A stretch of DNA of 64,000 nucleotides from Pseudisothecium myosuroides (GCA_951799445.1 OX637289.1:5299321-5363320); one strand, 5' to 3'. Counted from the stretch's first letter, positions 35,265 through 49,795 are shown. Program-made: numbers and translations. The notes: generated by a model not told the origin, from the sequence alone.

Positions 35265-35741
35265 TAAAAATAATATATTTAGATTCTTCAATGTAACAAT
35301 TTTTTTGCCTACACTCTTAGGAGCCTTCTTTGAACTTTTAGCAACCCCAAGTATGCTTTAGCAACATATATTTAGGCTTCAACCCTTGACTGAATTGGGA
35401 TTTGGCCTGGGAGTAGAAAATAAAAATATTTAGCTCGATTACCCGTTTCACTCTCCTACACTATAATGTATAGTTGTAGTGAAATTTGGAGATGTTTTTT
35501 TAAAACAAATTTTGCATTTTGTATGAATTTCCTTTCATTTCTTTTTCAAAAATTCAAGGTCATTTCAAATCTTTATAAAATAATAAAAGATTATGACTTA
35601 TAGGAAACATCTAAAAAATTGAAAATCCTACAAGTTATTGAAGACATGCGATTTCATCTTTGAAAGATAAAGCATAAAAAGATTATTTATATGTAGTGGC
35701 AAATGAATTGTATATACTTAGTAAAAGGTTCTAAAGTTTGT
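35265..35741. other. Downstream of the eIF1A-like gene
   Basis: AT-rich, no gene or clear repeat boundary seen. Confidence 0.4.
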
Positions 35742-36682
35742 TTAAACCCCTAAAAGACCGGCATGCGTTTTTTGGCCGTATAGAAATTTTGGGCAGGTCC
35801 GTGTGACTAGAGATTTCCATATTTTCAGCTGAAATTTTAATAGAAGGTGGGCGCGAGGAATATCTTTCATATGCACTAAATTTCAGCACATTTGGAAATA
35901 GGAGTCAAAAGTTATGGCCAAATATGTTACTTTTTTTCGTAACTGGGCAGTCCGGGCAGCAAGAAAAATTTGGCAAAAATTTGATTTTTTTTTTAAATAT
36001 TTTTTTTCTTGTAGATTGTATTTTTGTCTATCTGGAAAGCTTTATTCATTTCATTTGGATTTGTTATGAGAAAGTTATGGACATTCTTGTTTTTCGGGCA
36101 GTTAGAGCATCTTCTTGAAAAAAATAACTTATAGGATTCATTTCTAAATGCTATTTTTGCAATTTAAAAAAAAAAAAAATTCTCATGGTTTAGTTTACTT
36201 GCTAGAACAATCTCACCATTGGGATTAGTGTATTTTAATTCCATCTAAAATATATTAATGTTTTAGATTTTCCTTCTATCTCGTACCTACTTCTACTTAA
36301 TAAATTTTTTAGGAATGATAATTAAGTTTTTTTGAATATTTTTTTTTTCCCTAGACTCTCAACTCAATTCTCTACTATAAATATTTGAAGCACAAAACTC
36401 TGTAGTGCAAAAATTTTAAGTGAAAAATGTTTAAAGTTAAAAAATGTAGTCTCGCAATGTGCTGAAATACTTGTTTTTTCCACTTTAAATGCAGATATCT
36501 TGCAATCTGAGCGGTCAAAAATTCTGAAATTTTTTCCACACATTCTCATACTAGTTAGGTGTAAGATCCTATGGTTAGATGTGAAAAAAAAACAATTTTC
36601 ATTTTTTTGTACTCCTTGCTATAGAAATGGCAGTTTTGATGGTTTTTTGGCAGAAAAAAGGCCTTGTGCCTTTAGGGGTTAA
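35742..36682 (+). mobile_element. piggyBac-like non-autonomous element, copy C
   Basis: TTAAACCCCTAAAAGACC to CCTTTAGGGGTTAA. Very close to copy A over 36000-36660 (e.g. AGAGCATCTTCTTGAAAAAA, ACTCTCAACTCAATTCTC), suggesting a recent common source. No transposase. Confidence 0.75.
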
Positions 36683-36884
36683 ATGGTCATAAGCTTTGTC
36701 CTTACATGGCTAACCCTTTAGGAAGGAAGTACTCAATGAATTTATACTCCAAAAGTTTTATCCAATACATAAGTGAGTACACAAGTTTACATGGACTCTT
36801 CAATGTACCAATCATGAACATTTTCAATGTGAGAACCAACACTTTCATACCCACATGCTATTTTAACTTCACAATTGTCTAAAA

Positions 36885-36917
36885 TCATATATATATATAT
36901 ATATATATATATGATTT
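36885..36917. repeat. (AT)n microsatellite within a small palindrome
   Basis: AAAATCAT, an AT run of roughly 22 bp, then ATGATTTT. Confidence 0.85.
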
Positions 36918-37213
36918 TGTGAGATTTTGTTGTAAGTTTTAATGCTTTCAAAGTGAAAGCCAACTTGAGCTTCAATTGATGGGATACAAAGTTTCATCAC
37001 TTAATGTATGTCATTTGTTTTAGAAATCAATTTGAAGTCATTTATTTCATAATCTCCTATGTTCATTTCAATTTGTTTTTTTTCCACCACCCCACACTCA
37101 ATGAATGACCCTGATCCTAAAATTTTGAAATTTGAACTTTTTAAAAATCCGGTTAGTCCTTGAAGTTTGGCAGCAACTATAAAATGGTTTATTGAGCATC
37201 TAAGGATTATCCC

Positions 37214-37442
37214 TTAATCCTTAAAAGACGAACTGGTGACCGTGGAAATCATTCATTTTGGAATAGTGAGAATCATTGCTATGAAAAAATCCAAAAGTAC
37301 TCATTGGAAGTCAAGCTACTGTAGAAGTTCTTTACTTTTTATAAAATTCCGAGGATGCCGATAGTTGCACTTTTGTCCTATACAAAAGAATTCCTTGTCA
37401 TTCATTGGATGCCAAACGTCCGTAGCTTTGTTTATGGGTTAA
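37214..37442 (-). mobile_element. TTAA-flanked MITE family 2, copy 4 (reversed)
   Basis: 229 bp, reverse orientation. It holds CCGAGGATGCCGATAGTTGC (reversed family core) and GCCAAACGTCCG near the right end. Confidence 0.7.
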
Positions 37443-38174
37443 AGGATTAGGGGTGTTTTTTAGCAAAATGTATCCCAAGTTGCCACTTTTATAGTGCATT
37501 GAGCATAATTGAAATTCAAAAGTATTTTCCAAACTTTTAACTGTACAAAGTTTTATAAGACTTCTCTAAGAATGTCAGGAAAATTTTCAACCCATTTGAC
37601 TATGTAGATTTTGGAATTATAACTTTTCAAGTTAGAAAGAAAAGAATCTTGGACCTTGCCAAACTAGGTTTTTATAGTTTAACAACTTTGTAGAGAAGGA
37701 GACATTATCCAAGTTTGGTAATTGGAAAAATTAAATAGGGAGTTATGTTAGTTACTTGCATGCAAATTTTCAAAGACATTGGAGGTGTCTAACATATACA
37801 AAATATCTTGCACTAAAAATATGTCAAAAAAAAAGTAACAACTCAAGTAACAAATGAATTAAAAAATTTCTAGATAATTGTTTTTTTGGAAGAATCAAAA
37901 TTCCAAAAATCGACACAAATCTTTCTTTCTCTTAATTTAATACAAAAGCAAGTAAAGAAATAAAAATAAATTTCATGAATTTACACTAGAATTTGTACTA
38001 GTGGTTCAAATTTTTTTCTAAAATTGCCATTTTTAATGCATTGAGTGAAAATTGGAATTAAATTTTTTTCTCATTGACAAAAACACACATCATTTTTCTA
38101 TACTACCCTATCTGAAAGTCATATTCACATATAAATTAAGTATTTTTGGGAATGTCTAAAAGTTTAGAATATTA
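37443..38174. other. AT-rich intergenic DNA
   Basis: No gene. Two similar stretches, around 37475 and 38020, share GCCA(C/T)TTTTA.TGCATTGAG, hinting at a decayed repeat. Confidence 0.35.
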
Positions 38175-38973
38175 CTCCCTCCATCCCAAAATGATCTTTC
38201 AGTTCCTATGTATTTTGTGTCCCAAAATGATCTTCGCGTGGTGACTAGATTCTTCCCGCTTTTTGCATAATGTCAAGAGAAACAATGTCAAAAGTCATAT
38301 GCCTCTACAATTCTTGTGATCCAAAGCAATAAATAGTAGGCTAATTTCACAAGTATTTACATGGAAGCACCCATCATAGAATATGCAAAAGTTTCAACGG
38401 TCATATTGAAAAATAAAACCAATCCAATGGTCTCAAAAAAAATTGGGAGTTTGAAATGACTGGGATGGCTAACTGGCTGGAATTGCTTGCATCATCATGA
38501 CAGAAGAACCCTCCAAATAGAACGCTTCGCAGATGCAAAGTAAATTAAAGCACTTGCTTTTCAGCAAAGGTGACTGTGATGGTTCCCCATTTCATGATTT
38601 CAAGGTTATTTTTAATTTGTCTTTATTGCATAAATGACGAAGGTTTCTTCTCTAGGTTCTGTTTCATCTAAAAGTCTATTGACGTGGATAGTGTATAATT
38701 GTGGGAAGAGCAAACCAACAACTTAGGCAGCACGGGAATTGTACCAGATTGGCCAAATGAATGGCCACTGGTGTTCCTCACAAATGTCCAAAAAACTCTT
38801 CTTTTGAATAATTTTAAACTACACTACAAAAACGAAATTGAACCTAAAAATTTCAGGACAAAAGGAGTGCATTGATCTCTACTTGCAGCACAAATCAAAT
38901 TCTGAAAATTGTTATTTTCAAGCTTAATCCGGAACATTTTGTCCAACAAAAAGATCATTTGGGACAGAGGGAG
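38175..38973. mobile_element. Stowaway-like element, 799 bp
   Basis: The left end CTCCCTCCATCCCAAAATGA and right end AAATGATC-type sequence reading TTTGGGACAGAGGGAG match the Stowaway consensus. TA lies on each side (38173-38174 and 38974-38975). The length is above the usual Stowaway size. No transposase frame. Confidence 0.82.
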
Positions 38974-38975
38974 TA

Positions 38976-40116
38976 CAAGTGAAATGTCCTAAATGTTGTA
39001 GAAGTTTTTCATTCACATTGCCTAATTTTTGAATATTTATAAAAACCTACATTATGCCTTCAACCCCGCATGATAAGTTTTTCAAAGCAAGAAAACCTAA
39101 AAGCTGCCAAAGACAAGAAAACTTGGATACCAAAATACTCAAACCCTAACATGAATAGTTCCACCCGTTGAAACCTGTTTCAAACTGCGAAAAAGGAAGT
39201 ATTTCAATACTTAGGTGCCAAATTAGACCTTCACGTATAGTACTTGGAAAATGCCCTTCAAATTCAACTTCATAGACTGTGAGATATAGGTGCTCAAAGT
39301 CAATGAAGAAAACTTCACAACTCTCATGACTGCTACCCAATTGCTTGCCTTATCTATTAGCACATTGCCCAAACTACCCCTAATCTTTCAAGTCCCATAA
39401 CTTTTGACATAAGCATCCAATTGGGAAAAAATAAATTTTGGGGAAGTTGATAGAAATGTGCATCTTTGGTAAGAATTTCACTTTTATCTACTCAAAATTT
39501 ATGACTGTTGTAAATGAATTAAAAATGTTAAAAAAAACGAAGTAAAATTACATGTGTCAAAATGAATGTCATAAGTGAGAAAATGCTAGACATCACAGAC
39601 TAATCTATTGGTGAAGTCAAGTACCTTTAAGAAAATATTACAATGCCTCACCCAACATTGTAGAGAAATTGGGACCATTCACCCTTCACCATAGATTAGA
39701 ATTGAAAAAGTATTCCAATCCATGTAGAGAACATGAAAATCCTCAACATTTCAGAACATGGATTGTCATGTGCTCAAAATTGTGTCCACAAGGAATCCAG
39801 ATTCATTTTCACGAACAATTCCAAGGGTGTAAGGCAGCTCCTCAGAATGTTTATGCAATGTCATTGTTTTGCATACACATTCACAGACTCTTCAATTGTT
39901 TTAACTTATGATGCAATGACCCCTGTAATTATCTGCTGTGGAGTGAAAAAGAGAGAAAATATGTATAACACTACTCTGAATTGTAAAACAAGAAAGATCG
40001 AAAAATCATAGCAGATACATACTTCAGAATCAAGCACTAGGATTACTACGATTTCACACAGTCAAGGCTCCCAAGTTCATCATGGGCGAGGAGTAACTTA
40101 GCGATTCAGCAGACCG
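38976..40116. other. Region beyond the TOP3A 3' end
   Basis: No gene supported. The part near 40116 is probably TOP3A 3' UTR on the minus strand. Confidence 0.4.
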
Positions 40117-43100
40117 TTACATGTTTCGAGTTGGACATGCATTTGCCCAGTGTCCACTCTGATTACACCTGAAGCAAACACTACCGCTCTCGCCAGTTGC
40201 GCTGACGAAAGTACCCCTGGTAGAATTAGATTGCCCTCCTCGAGCCCCACTGGACCTGGAGCTCCCAGAGCTTGAACTTATTACCGTTCTAGAACTGGTG
40301 GATCTAGCAGTAGCTCTCGACGTTGCTCGACCCCTGCGACCACCCCGACCTCTCCCTTGACCGCGTGCTTGACCTCTTTGGGTTGGTATTGGCTCTGGTT
40401 CTGGAGCATGAACACCTGGAGCGTCTTCCCATCTGAAAACACAAATCCACATGGAGAGGTCAAGACCTCTGCAACATACGCCGCAAAGGATCTAGCAACA
40501 GCCTAATATACAATCGAATAAACAAAAAACGACTGTTCCTGAAACTGTTACCAACAGATTGCCTGATTTAATTGCCAGATTGCCTAAACCATGAAACAGT
40601 GGATTGGATCCTTACTGGAAAAATTCACAGTCACCAGTCGGACATCGGTGAAAGCGTCTGCCGCGGTTTGCCTCAGTGTTGGCAGTCAGCAACTTGCAGG
40701 GCTTGTCACACTCGCAGCGCACAGTTCCTGTTGCTGCTGATGCTGCGAAATAGAAGTGAACACAGTTAGATAACCGCAATTGGACATCTTCTCCTGGAAT
40801 GGAAACGTGAACTTAGGATAAAATTCGAATAACCAACTTGAATCCAGCAAGGCATTAAAAAATGTCATATTGCCCAACCTGAAGCAGATGGCACAGACGA
40901 ATCATTCCGTCTCCGATCTTGGGCCCGGTTAGGAGTGCAGCCTTGCTGATAACGAGGGCAATCCATATTGTAATGTCCTGACTGCCCGCAATTTGTGCAG
41001 TTCCTTTGATTTGCATCCCGTCCACTTACAAAGTGACCGGTGTTACCAAAGGCATTGCTATTTCCTGGTACATTTGCATTACCAGCAGTTGCATTACCAG
41101 TACCTGCATTTCCATTACCATTTGTATTCGGGAATCCCCTTGGTATGCCCGGCCTAGTAGGTTGGCCAGTGGGTGGTCCCGTACCTCCTGAACATTACAA
41201 AGTCCCCCGTTGCATCAATTGAACCACAAGAATCCAACAAATGTACATATAAGTTACTGGTACAAGATTGCAGGACAAGACAGGTAATACCCAAGCCTAG
41301 AAGTCGAATTTATACTACTAGTAAGACGCAAATGTCTTAAATTTGGGTTCCATGAGGCACAAATTCAACAATGAAGAAGGAAGAATAAAAATGAAGAGAC
41401 AAAGTAAGACAAACAGTGCTCCAACAATACAACAATTACAACACACTTTGATTCATAACCTTAAATTCTTTGCAAAATCCGTTTCAATCACAAATTCAGG
41501 CTAATTGGGTCATACCTGGAGTAGGGCGTGGACCTGTGCCGCATATTTCAATCAAATCCTTGATAACCCGATCACAGCCCACGCAACCTACAAAAATGGC
41601 GATATGAGAATGTCACTCGAACACATCACTGGACTGGACAATTGAACGAAAAAACCCAAATCCACTACTTTTGAATCAGTTCCAAAAATCTCTGTCCCTT
41701 TCCTGATCATGATTTGTCATCTGTTAACTGCATTGACTGAGAAAAAGCTAAGGAAAGAAGCTTCTCCACTTATACGGACTCTTTTGACTCTCGACTCTTC
41801 TCTGACACTGAAGAACACTGCACATTCACCAGAGTTGTCCAAATTTTTTTTACCATTCATGAATGCAAAAAACTGGAGTCCACAAAATAATATTCAATTG
41901 ATGAATTTATTATGGCGCTAAGATCGTGATCACGTAAAGTTCCGATGCTTCATTAACTCGAGAAATGCGTTACCTGTGTGTTCAACATCGAAGTTGGGAG
42001 GAATTTCAGCTCTACGAAACTTTAAGTATATCTTCAAAACCTGGCCTGCACATCAATCCGAATGTTAAAACTTCATTCACATCGATACTCACATAAGAGC
42101 ATCCATATTTGCCAAAAACCATCACAGCGTCTCTCAGTAAAAGTAAAAAATGAAAATGCCTACGAAAGAGCACAAATTTACGGTTACAAGTTGGACAATA
42201 AGCTTCAGATCAGGCATTAAGCCCATATTGAAATCAGTATAACTGCTACTATTGTTGCAGTTAAGACATTCCAGCATTCATAGGTGAGTTGCAAAAGGTG
42301 TTTGAAAGAGAAATATTCCACCAGTAAGAATTACCAGGTCCACAAGAAGGGCAAGGCTGATTGGTAACATTTGCCTCTATTGCTGGCCCAGGTAACCACA
42401 CCACATTTCTGCACTGCACCACCTTCCAGTCATAATCTTATGGATGCATTATATTCAAAGACAAGTGATGACTGCTAGATTTAGAGTTATGAATCGAAAC
42501 TGTCAAAATCATGACTTACAGTCGGATAACCGGAGCATCCAACCATAAACTTGCCATCCTGCCAGCACCAATTTCAAATCCTGAATTAGAAAATGCATTT
42601 TAGACAGTGCCAGCAAAGTTCTGAAAGAATACAATAAAGTCGACTTCAGACAAAGCAATAAGGAAACGTTCTACAGCTTATCAACACCCCACTGTATTAT
42701 ATTGAGATCTTGCAACACCTACCGGCTTTTTCCGAAGGACCATGCTGTTTTGCTGACAAAGTGGACAGAGTCGCACTCTTTCTCCTGCTTGTCGTTGCTC
42801 ACCCCCGCCCACAGACCTACCAATAAAGAATTTAAATACAATTATATTTTCAGACTTCTAACCTATTGAGAATTACGTACTTTGCCAGAGAGAACGCAGC
42901 TTAAAGATTACGTTCCACAAGGCACCCAATCGCTGCATGACATGTGGGTACTGCGAACATAAATGAGTTATACAGCTTGCGTTAACGAAAAGATACAATT
43001 TAATTAAAAGAGTGATGTTATAGAAGCCAAGATATAAAGACCTACCTTTCAAAGAAAACACCCATCGCATCCAAGAGCATTTCCTTTTGTGTCCGTGCCT

Positions 43101-43712
43101 GCAAAAAACAAAAAATAATAATAGAAATAAAAATCTTACCGAATGCTTCATCACTCGGGAATTGGAGAACAGCAGAACCACTGTTCACAAAACAGAACAA
43201 AGAGCATAGTATTGGGGCGTTGCAAACTTACACTAATGAAGAGACTTTTCATCCCTTCTAATGCTGTTCCGAGAACCTGAGGCTTTGTTTTCCTACCATC
43301 GCTTACAGCTTTCATGTCACTCTCCATGAGAGCCCGAAGATCGGGCTTCCACAGCTCATGCCTAAGAGCAAAAAGATGCGAGTCATTAGCGAAGTACCTA
43401 GTGCAGAAGCCAAGTGCAGGATGAAAGACATAAGTAAGGATTAGTTGATTTAAAGAAGCCTTCCCGTGACAGACCTTCCATAAGCTTACAGCAAATCAAT
43501 CACAGGATTAAAATTTTATGGAAATCCATGTGTGCGGTTATTTGTCTGTCTGAGAAGTGCTTAATGGGAGGGGTCGCTAATATGGCCTACTTCTGAGTTC
43601 TCTCTCAAAAAAATGAACCTTCACATGGAAAGTTTTCAGAATAACCAGCTAAGACAACACAAGATGACTGAAGCTGACACGCTACAATTGGGGTTACGTG
43701 TGAGAGATATAT

Positions 43713-43744
<32 letters not shown>

Positions 43745-46700
43745 CTATCTATTAAATTAAACAAACATGAAAAGACAATATGCCATTTTTCACTATAAAG
43801 AATGTCAAAAGATTAAAATGACACAAGATCATCCATTCTGAAAAAAATTGGAAAGGCTCATACGGGCTATTTCCCTCATCTGACGAACTTCCTCATGACG
43901 ATATCCATGTCTTGCATAGCAATGGGATCTCAACTAGTCAATAGTATAGATATGATGACAATTTCAGTTTACAAGAGGCTTACCCCATGGTATCATATCC
44001 CATAACCAAACCCTCTCCCTGCAAACAAATGGAAATAGAATATAGTAAGGAATGCTATATTGAAAGATGCAACTTGCGATGTAAACTATATTTCGGTGCT
44101 CTTTGAGACCTTACTATTTGCCATATTACGGCCTGTTGGCTCAATTCCATTTTCAAACATACATTGCATCATTTCTGAACCATCTCATTATTATATCGGG
44201 TGAGATGACAAGCGAACTGCTTCAAATGCACGGTAAATTATATCTGATAATTACATTAAAATCTAACAAAAAGGTCAGCCTGACAATATCCTTTGGTTAG
44301 TTTCTTTAATCGCTCTTCTGCTGGTGCAAGGGAATGCTCTAGGTGCTCGTTAAACGTGGTCGAGAGGGGAGTGCTTACAAGGGTTGTGGGACAAAAGCGA
44401 GTATTAGCATCTTTTGTTGCATAACATCGATCCAGTAACTTCTTGATGTGGTCATGCATAGTAGCATCTGTACCTATCCCGGCCTGCTTAGTTCCTGTCA
44501 GCAAACCATCTAGAAGGAGAAAAAGAGCAAAAAAAGTACAATCAAATCTACCTTGTTGTTGGACGCATAACTCAAATCACATTCCAAGACTAAACTACTA
44601 ACATAGAGGACTCGCAAACATGACAGCAGGGGCCCATCCTCGGGAGGCCTTCATATCCAAGGGTCAAAAGCTTGATCTCCCATCACTATCAGATCAGATA
44701 CCAGAGAATGAAATTTCACCATTTCAGCAGTAAAGAATGCCAATATCCTAGGCTTACCAGCACGAATCGATATGCAAGCTGAAAAAAATACACGCCATAT
44801 GAATGTGTCAATACCTTGTCCATAAGACTAATCAGGTCTGCTTCGCTGAGCAAAGGTGGAGGCTGCGTTCTGCCAACATCCAATGTCAGTCTTGTAGGTA
44901 TAAACTGCACACAAGACCACAGTGCAAATAATTCAAGCCACAAAGCAGGACATGATTAACGGTATAACACAGCCTAAGGCACGCGCATATCATTCGCAGA
45001 TACGAAACTGTTTTCCTGCGAAACAAAGATCCCAACATTTTCATAGAAGCAAATAATGCCCATACATACAACTGCATCGTTCAAGATCTCCCTGGTTGAT
45101 CGATCAACGAGTAAGCAGTATATCCTATTTCAATTTCTTACCTGTCTTTTACATGAAGACTTTGTACAGCAACATCATGAATGGAGGGCACATGGTGAAG
45201 GAATCTACCTGCTGTCCCACTTCAAAATTTGGAATTGTAGATGTACCCCAACTGTCAAATCGGTAGACATCCAAATAGTTTTTCTGTATCACACAATGAA
45301 AAATTACATGAAATGCACATCATTATAATATTCAAACATGCAAGTTACCACAAAAGTTACCAGACGCCAACTTAATGGTTTTCGCAAGAATGACAACAAG
45401 ACCCACAGAAAGATGCTTACTGCAGTGATCATAAGGCCTGTAGCTGTGAACCGCTCTCCAGCAATGTCTACAGTTGCAGTAGTACCATAACCAATAGCGG
45501 GTTGGGAAACGCAGGCTAGGTAATGACGTACTACAAGCTCGTAGATTCTCTGGCATCATTCAGCAAGGACCCAGTTAATACATACCATGATACCACAGCA
45601 CTAGATACTGATATGAACTGCTGAAATATCAGAGGATGAATAAAGTGTCAAAAGAAAGGAAACATAAAAACGCCGATGATACGATAGCCTAATGAATGAT
45701 GCCAAATATAACTTGCAATAAGTACCAAATCGTTAGCCTAAACAAGATTCTATGTAAAGAGCAAGCACATTGATATCTGACTCACAATAGCAACTGAGCA
45801 AACAATGCAAACAATGACTTCTACGGATCACAATGGGCCTCTATGTAAACCATCTTGGTACCCTCTGGATTCGCAGGCAAACATAATAATACAAAATGTA
45901 AGATAATGAAATGCTGGATCCATGCATACCAAGTGGTCATTAGTCCAGTTGCCTTCACCCGCAGAGAAGCGAGTCGGGTGGATAGGAGGATGTGCCTTAT
46001 CGTCATGCCCTCCATCACCAGGTTGCTTCCACAATTGTTGCTGAGGGTCTAAGAGACGTTGTGCATACTCACCCCAAGCAGGATGCCTAGTTTGCTCATT
46101 CACTATTAACTGTCAACAGTAGTACCCCCCAAAAGCTATATGTCAGAAAAAAGTTGTTGCTGCTAAAAAGTAGCACAACCAGCTCTAACGCTACATGTGC
46201 CAGAAGGCTAAGAAGGAAAACTGTCGGAGGCTGACTGAAACTGCACTAACTATTTCAAAACATCAGGTTCTTGCTTATCATACTCAAACCTTGATCTACC
46301 GCCCTTTGTTACTGTAATTCTTTTAAGGACGAATTGTGTGATTTGTTGGAATCAAAATACTAGTCCACACCAACCACTGAAACCAAGTTTCGGAGATGTG
46401 TTGAGGGGCAAAACCGACAATAGGATAGCTCATGAAAGTTGTATGCTATCTAGAACGCTAGCGCAGGCACTCAAGTAATGGTGAATATTCAAATGTGGAC
46501 ATAGAACCTGCAAATCTTGATTTTCGGAAAATTTATCTGTCTCCGTTCTTGGATAGCTGATGAAACCTGCTTGATATAACTCTTCCGCCACCTGCAAAAA
46601 AATATTAAAACGTCTTCAAAATTCACAATTTCTATTCCAACAGTGTACATGAAAGTGATTTATTTAATACATTTTTCAACCACTAATGAAATTCTTAGAA

Positions 46701-49365
46701 ATTATCAAATTAGCTTGATGAAAAGCTTGCATTCAAATAAATAAAACAACTAGTCACTGAAATGACGAACTAGACTAACTTCTACGGTATAAACACACAC
46801 CTTCATAGTCTGTTCTGAGCCCATTCGAAAATATCGAGAGGCCCTTTTCTGCAATTCAACAGTATTGAGAGGATGGGGCGGAAATTTTCGTTTCTCTTGC
46901 CCAGTAACTTGGCAGACCTGTCAATGAAAAATCTGAAATCCATCAAAACAGTTCTTCCGTTCGAGAGAAATATATAGCAATCAACTTATCCCGCGATGCG
47001 TTAACCCCTAAGAAAGCTTACTGTGGCTGTGGGCTCCTCCATGCACATTTCATAAATGATGAAGGCAGTAAGTTCGTCAAAAAGCCTCCCACGCCTGCAC
47101 TTCATATCGGCATTCAGCCAGTTGAATGAGTTTCTAGGTACAATATGAACTGGCTCTCACGTCATTATCTACAAATTATTGATTAACATCTGAATAGAAC
47201 CAGTCACATACTCCTGCGGCTGGCTCAAAATCTAGCAACCAAAAGGCAAAATGACGAAATTAACGTACGCCCAGGTAAACTCGGCACTGCCATCCTCTGC
47301 CCTGTGAAAACACTTAATGGCCCAAAAATCCTCTGGTACATGAGCTTGGATTTGCCAATAGCGCTCCACCACAAATCCCAATGTTGGAAACTGAATACAT
47401 ACAAATTGCCACTCAGTGTGCATTGCATAAAGTAAGATTTATGTTTATATACATGTTACAATATGTCCAAGGCATGCCTGACACTGAAACTCAAAACAAA
47501 AACAGAGAGTGTGTGCAGGAACTGCATTTTCTCTAAAATGAAGAACAAAATGAAAGTAAGTCCTTCACCCTAATAATGTTTCTCAAATGCATACCACTCC
47601 CTAGTGCTTGAATTACATAGACATAGTCAAGCCGGCGCAAAAATCTATGAATTACTTCATACCTGGCAAGGTCCGTAGCTCAAAACAAGCTTCTTGTCAT
47701 CTTCACCAAATGGCATCACAAAGGAATCTGAGAGTAACATAGTTTGGAACCGCGTAAACGACGCTCCTATCCGCAAGTCAATCTCCTGAATACACCGAAA
47801 ATCCAGAAAGCTAGTATGAAATGTAATCCCGGTCACTTTCGAAGCCAGAAAAAGTCAAAACTAGAAAAAAGATCTATTTCTTATCGAGCAAATGCAAATC
47901 TAAGTTGAGAGTTTCTATTTGCAATTCCAGATACGTGCACAAGGATGAAATTATCCTAATCGGTGTTGAGCTTTCCAAATCCTTTATTAAGGATAGACAA
48001 ATTGTGACAAGTGCTGCTCAGGGGACACCACCTTCTGAAATGCACACCTCCAGTACATTCACTCCATACACTGGATGTCCTCTGAGCATCATTCTACCCG
48101 ACAAATTAAACCAGCGCACAATTTCATTAGCTGAAAAGATGTTAATTTAAGTAAAGAAAAAGAAAAAGTGTATAGAAGAAGACGACCACTAGAAACTCGT
48201 TCATGATTAACCATGATCTACCGTGAGAAGTAAATGCAGATGCGAAACAACTACGCTAGGGATTCTTCAAGCTTAAGACCTGGCGGGCATCAACAGCATC
48301 TGCGTACATCTTATTCGGCCGACCTAGGTGTTGTGCTGCATGGTGTATTTCTCTGCACAAATCACATGACGCTCGGATATCAAATGACGTCACAGTCATC
48401 TTCTTTTGCTAAGACTATTAATGCTCAAAGACTCCAATCTGCTCAACTGACTTACCACTCTTGAGAAAAAACAAAAACATATATCGATGAAAAACAAGGC
48501 ATTAAATACGATGCAGTTAAAACCAGACCTATCAATGAGAGCAGAAAAATGTGCCCTCCAGATGTTGAGACGTGTATTACTGGAAAGGCAGACATCCACC
48601 ACTTCAAATGCGATATTCTCACCCTCACGATCACAATCTAGCCATAGCACGAGCCATTGGCAGTGTCGGGCTTCTTCTTCTAAGGTCTTCTGCAAGTTCA
48701 CTTTATCCTGCAGACCGAAGCAAAAATCTCTTTACATCTCATACCTCACATATATGAATACAAGAAATGCAGCGGGCCAAGCCACAGGTATATGAGTTTT
48801 TTCTATTTCGAATTTTTCGTTCAGAGTGAGGACTTCAGTGGCAGGTCAACGGGGTCTGAATGCCAGCCAGAATTTTACAGCATCACTGAGGTCGTTTGCG
48901 TCGTTGTATGTTCAGCACAACATACAATCCTGCACTAACCCATTCCTCTCCAGCAATTGCGCTCAAATAGCCTAGTAGCATTGAGGAGCTCTGAGAAAAC
49001 TAAGAAAATCATAGCCAAGCATTTGAAACAATTCTGCTCAACAAAACCGAAAAAACACGAACAAGACAAATCTGCCATACTTGAGGTACTTTCTTCCGCA
49101 CGGGAGCCTGGAAGAGGTCTACTGGATCACAGGAGTGCCATTTCCGGAACTGATCGTCGAAGTCAAGCTCCATGAGATGCCCTGTCACTGACGTCATGAG
49201 CATGTCGCACTGCTGCCCACCAATAGTGTAGGCAAACTCAAAAATCTTGTTATACACCGACCTCCCATTCCGCACACGCATATTCCCGTGAGACAAGATC
49301 CCTGCGACGGATTTCGCCACTGAAGGTTTTTCCGCCACATTCAAAACTCGAATAGGCCGAGCCAT
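40117..49365 (-). CDS. TOP3A: DNA topoisomerase III-alpha
   Basis: I join 24 exons: 49365-49081, 48707-48529, 48352-48280, 47785-47663, 47390-47269, 47094-47022, 46917-46801, 46591-46508, 46109-45930, 45549-45421, 45283-45209, 44904-44815, 44483-44379, 44018-43984, 43361-43232, 43098-43046, 42816-42723, 42558-42520, 42413-42335, 42045-41974, 41587-41516, 41187-40879, 40742-40616, 40432-40117. They total 2961 nt, 986 residues, with unbroken frame. This type IA enzyme passes single strands and dissolves double Holliday junctions with a RecQ helicase and RMI1. The Toprim domain begins [13 protein letters not shown] (8-20) and has [10 protein letters not shown] with D119, D121 and E123. The catalytic tyrosine is Y337 in SYPRTETD. 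Downstream lie two C4 zinc modules (C635/C638/C657/C663; C683/C686/C714/C717), a CCHC knuckle (800-813), a GRF zinc finger (about 849-883), an RG-rich tail and a final CCHC knuckle (968-981). Another in-frame ATG lies 30 nt upstream. Confidence 0.96.
43715..43743. repeat. (AC)n microsatellite in a TOP3A intron
   Basis: About 14 AC units in the intron between exons 14 and 15. Confidence 0.9.
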
Positions 49366-49795
49366 ATCTCCGCAACCAAAGCGATTTAAGTCCAAGTTCG
49401 AAGCTCAAACCAACTCCCTCCGAAACCTCGCCATGTCTTCCTCGTCCTTATTATCCATCACCGATGAAATCCACCGCTTTTTCAAACCACAATCTCTCAA
49501 CTAAACATCGGTACTCAGCAGTCGCTGCAGAGAGGAAAAATAAATAAAAACAAATCACACAAACCTACACTACATTTCCATCTCATTCCTTCGCAAACTA
49601 CAATTCGCCATAAGCTCAAATTTCATGCCTGAACGCAATTCTTTCTCGATTTGCAAGCTTCTTTCGCAAGCTTCAATTCCGCAACAGTGAGAAAAAAGGA
49701 ATACTGTAGAAAATGAAGGTGCGACGTAATTCGAGAACCGTCCGGCAACAATGCATCCCCGCCATGAACCCTGGACCCTGCGCACTTCGAAATCC

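Noticed and set aside
47002..47013. TTAACCCCTAAG as a transposon end in a TOP3A intron
   Set aside because: No second end is found in the short intron, so it is probably coincidence.
48487..48795. Plus-strand frames of up to 102 codons
   Set aside because: Antisense shadows of TOP3A exon 2 and its introns.
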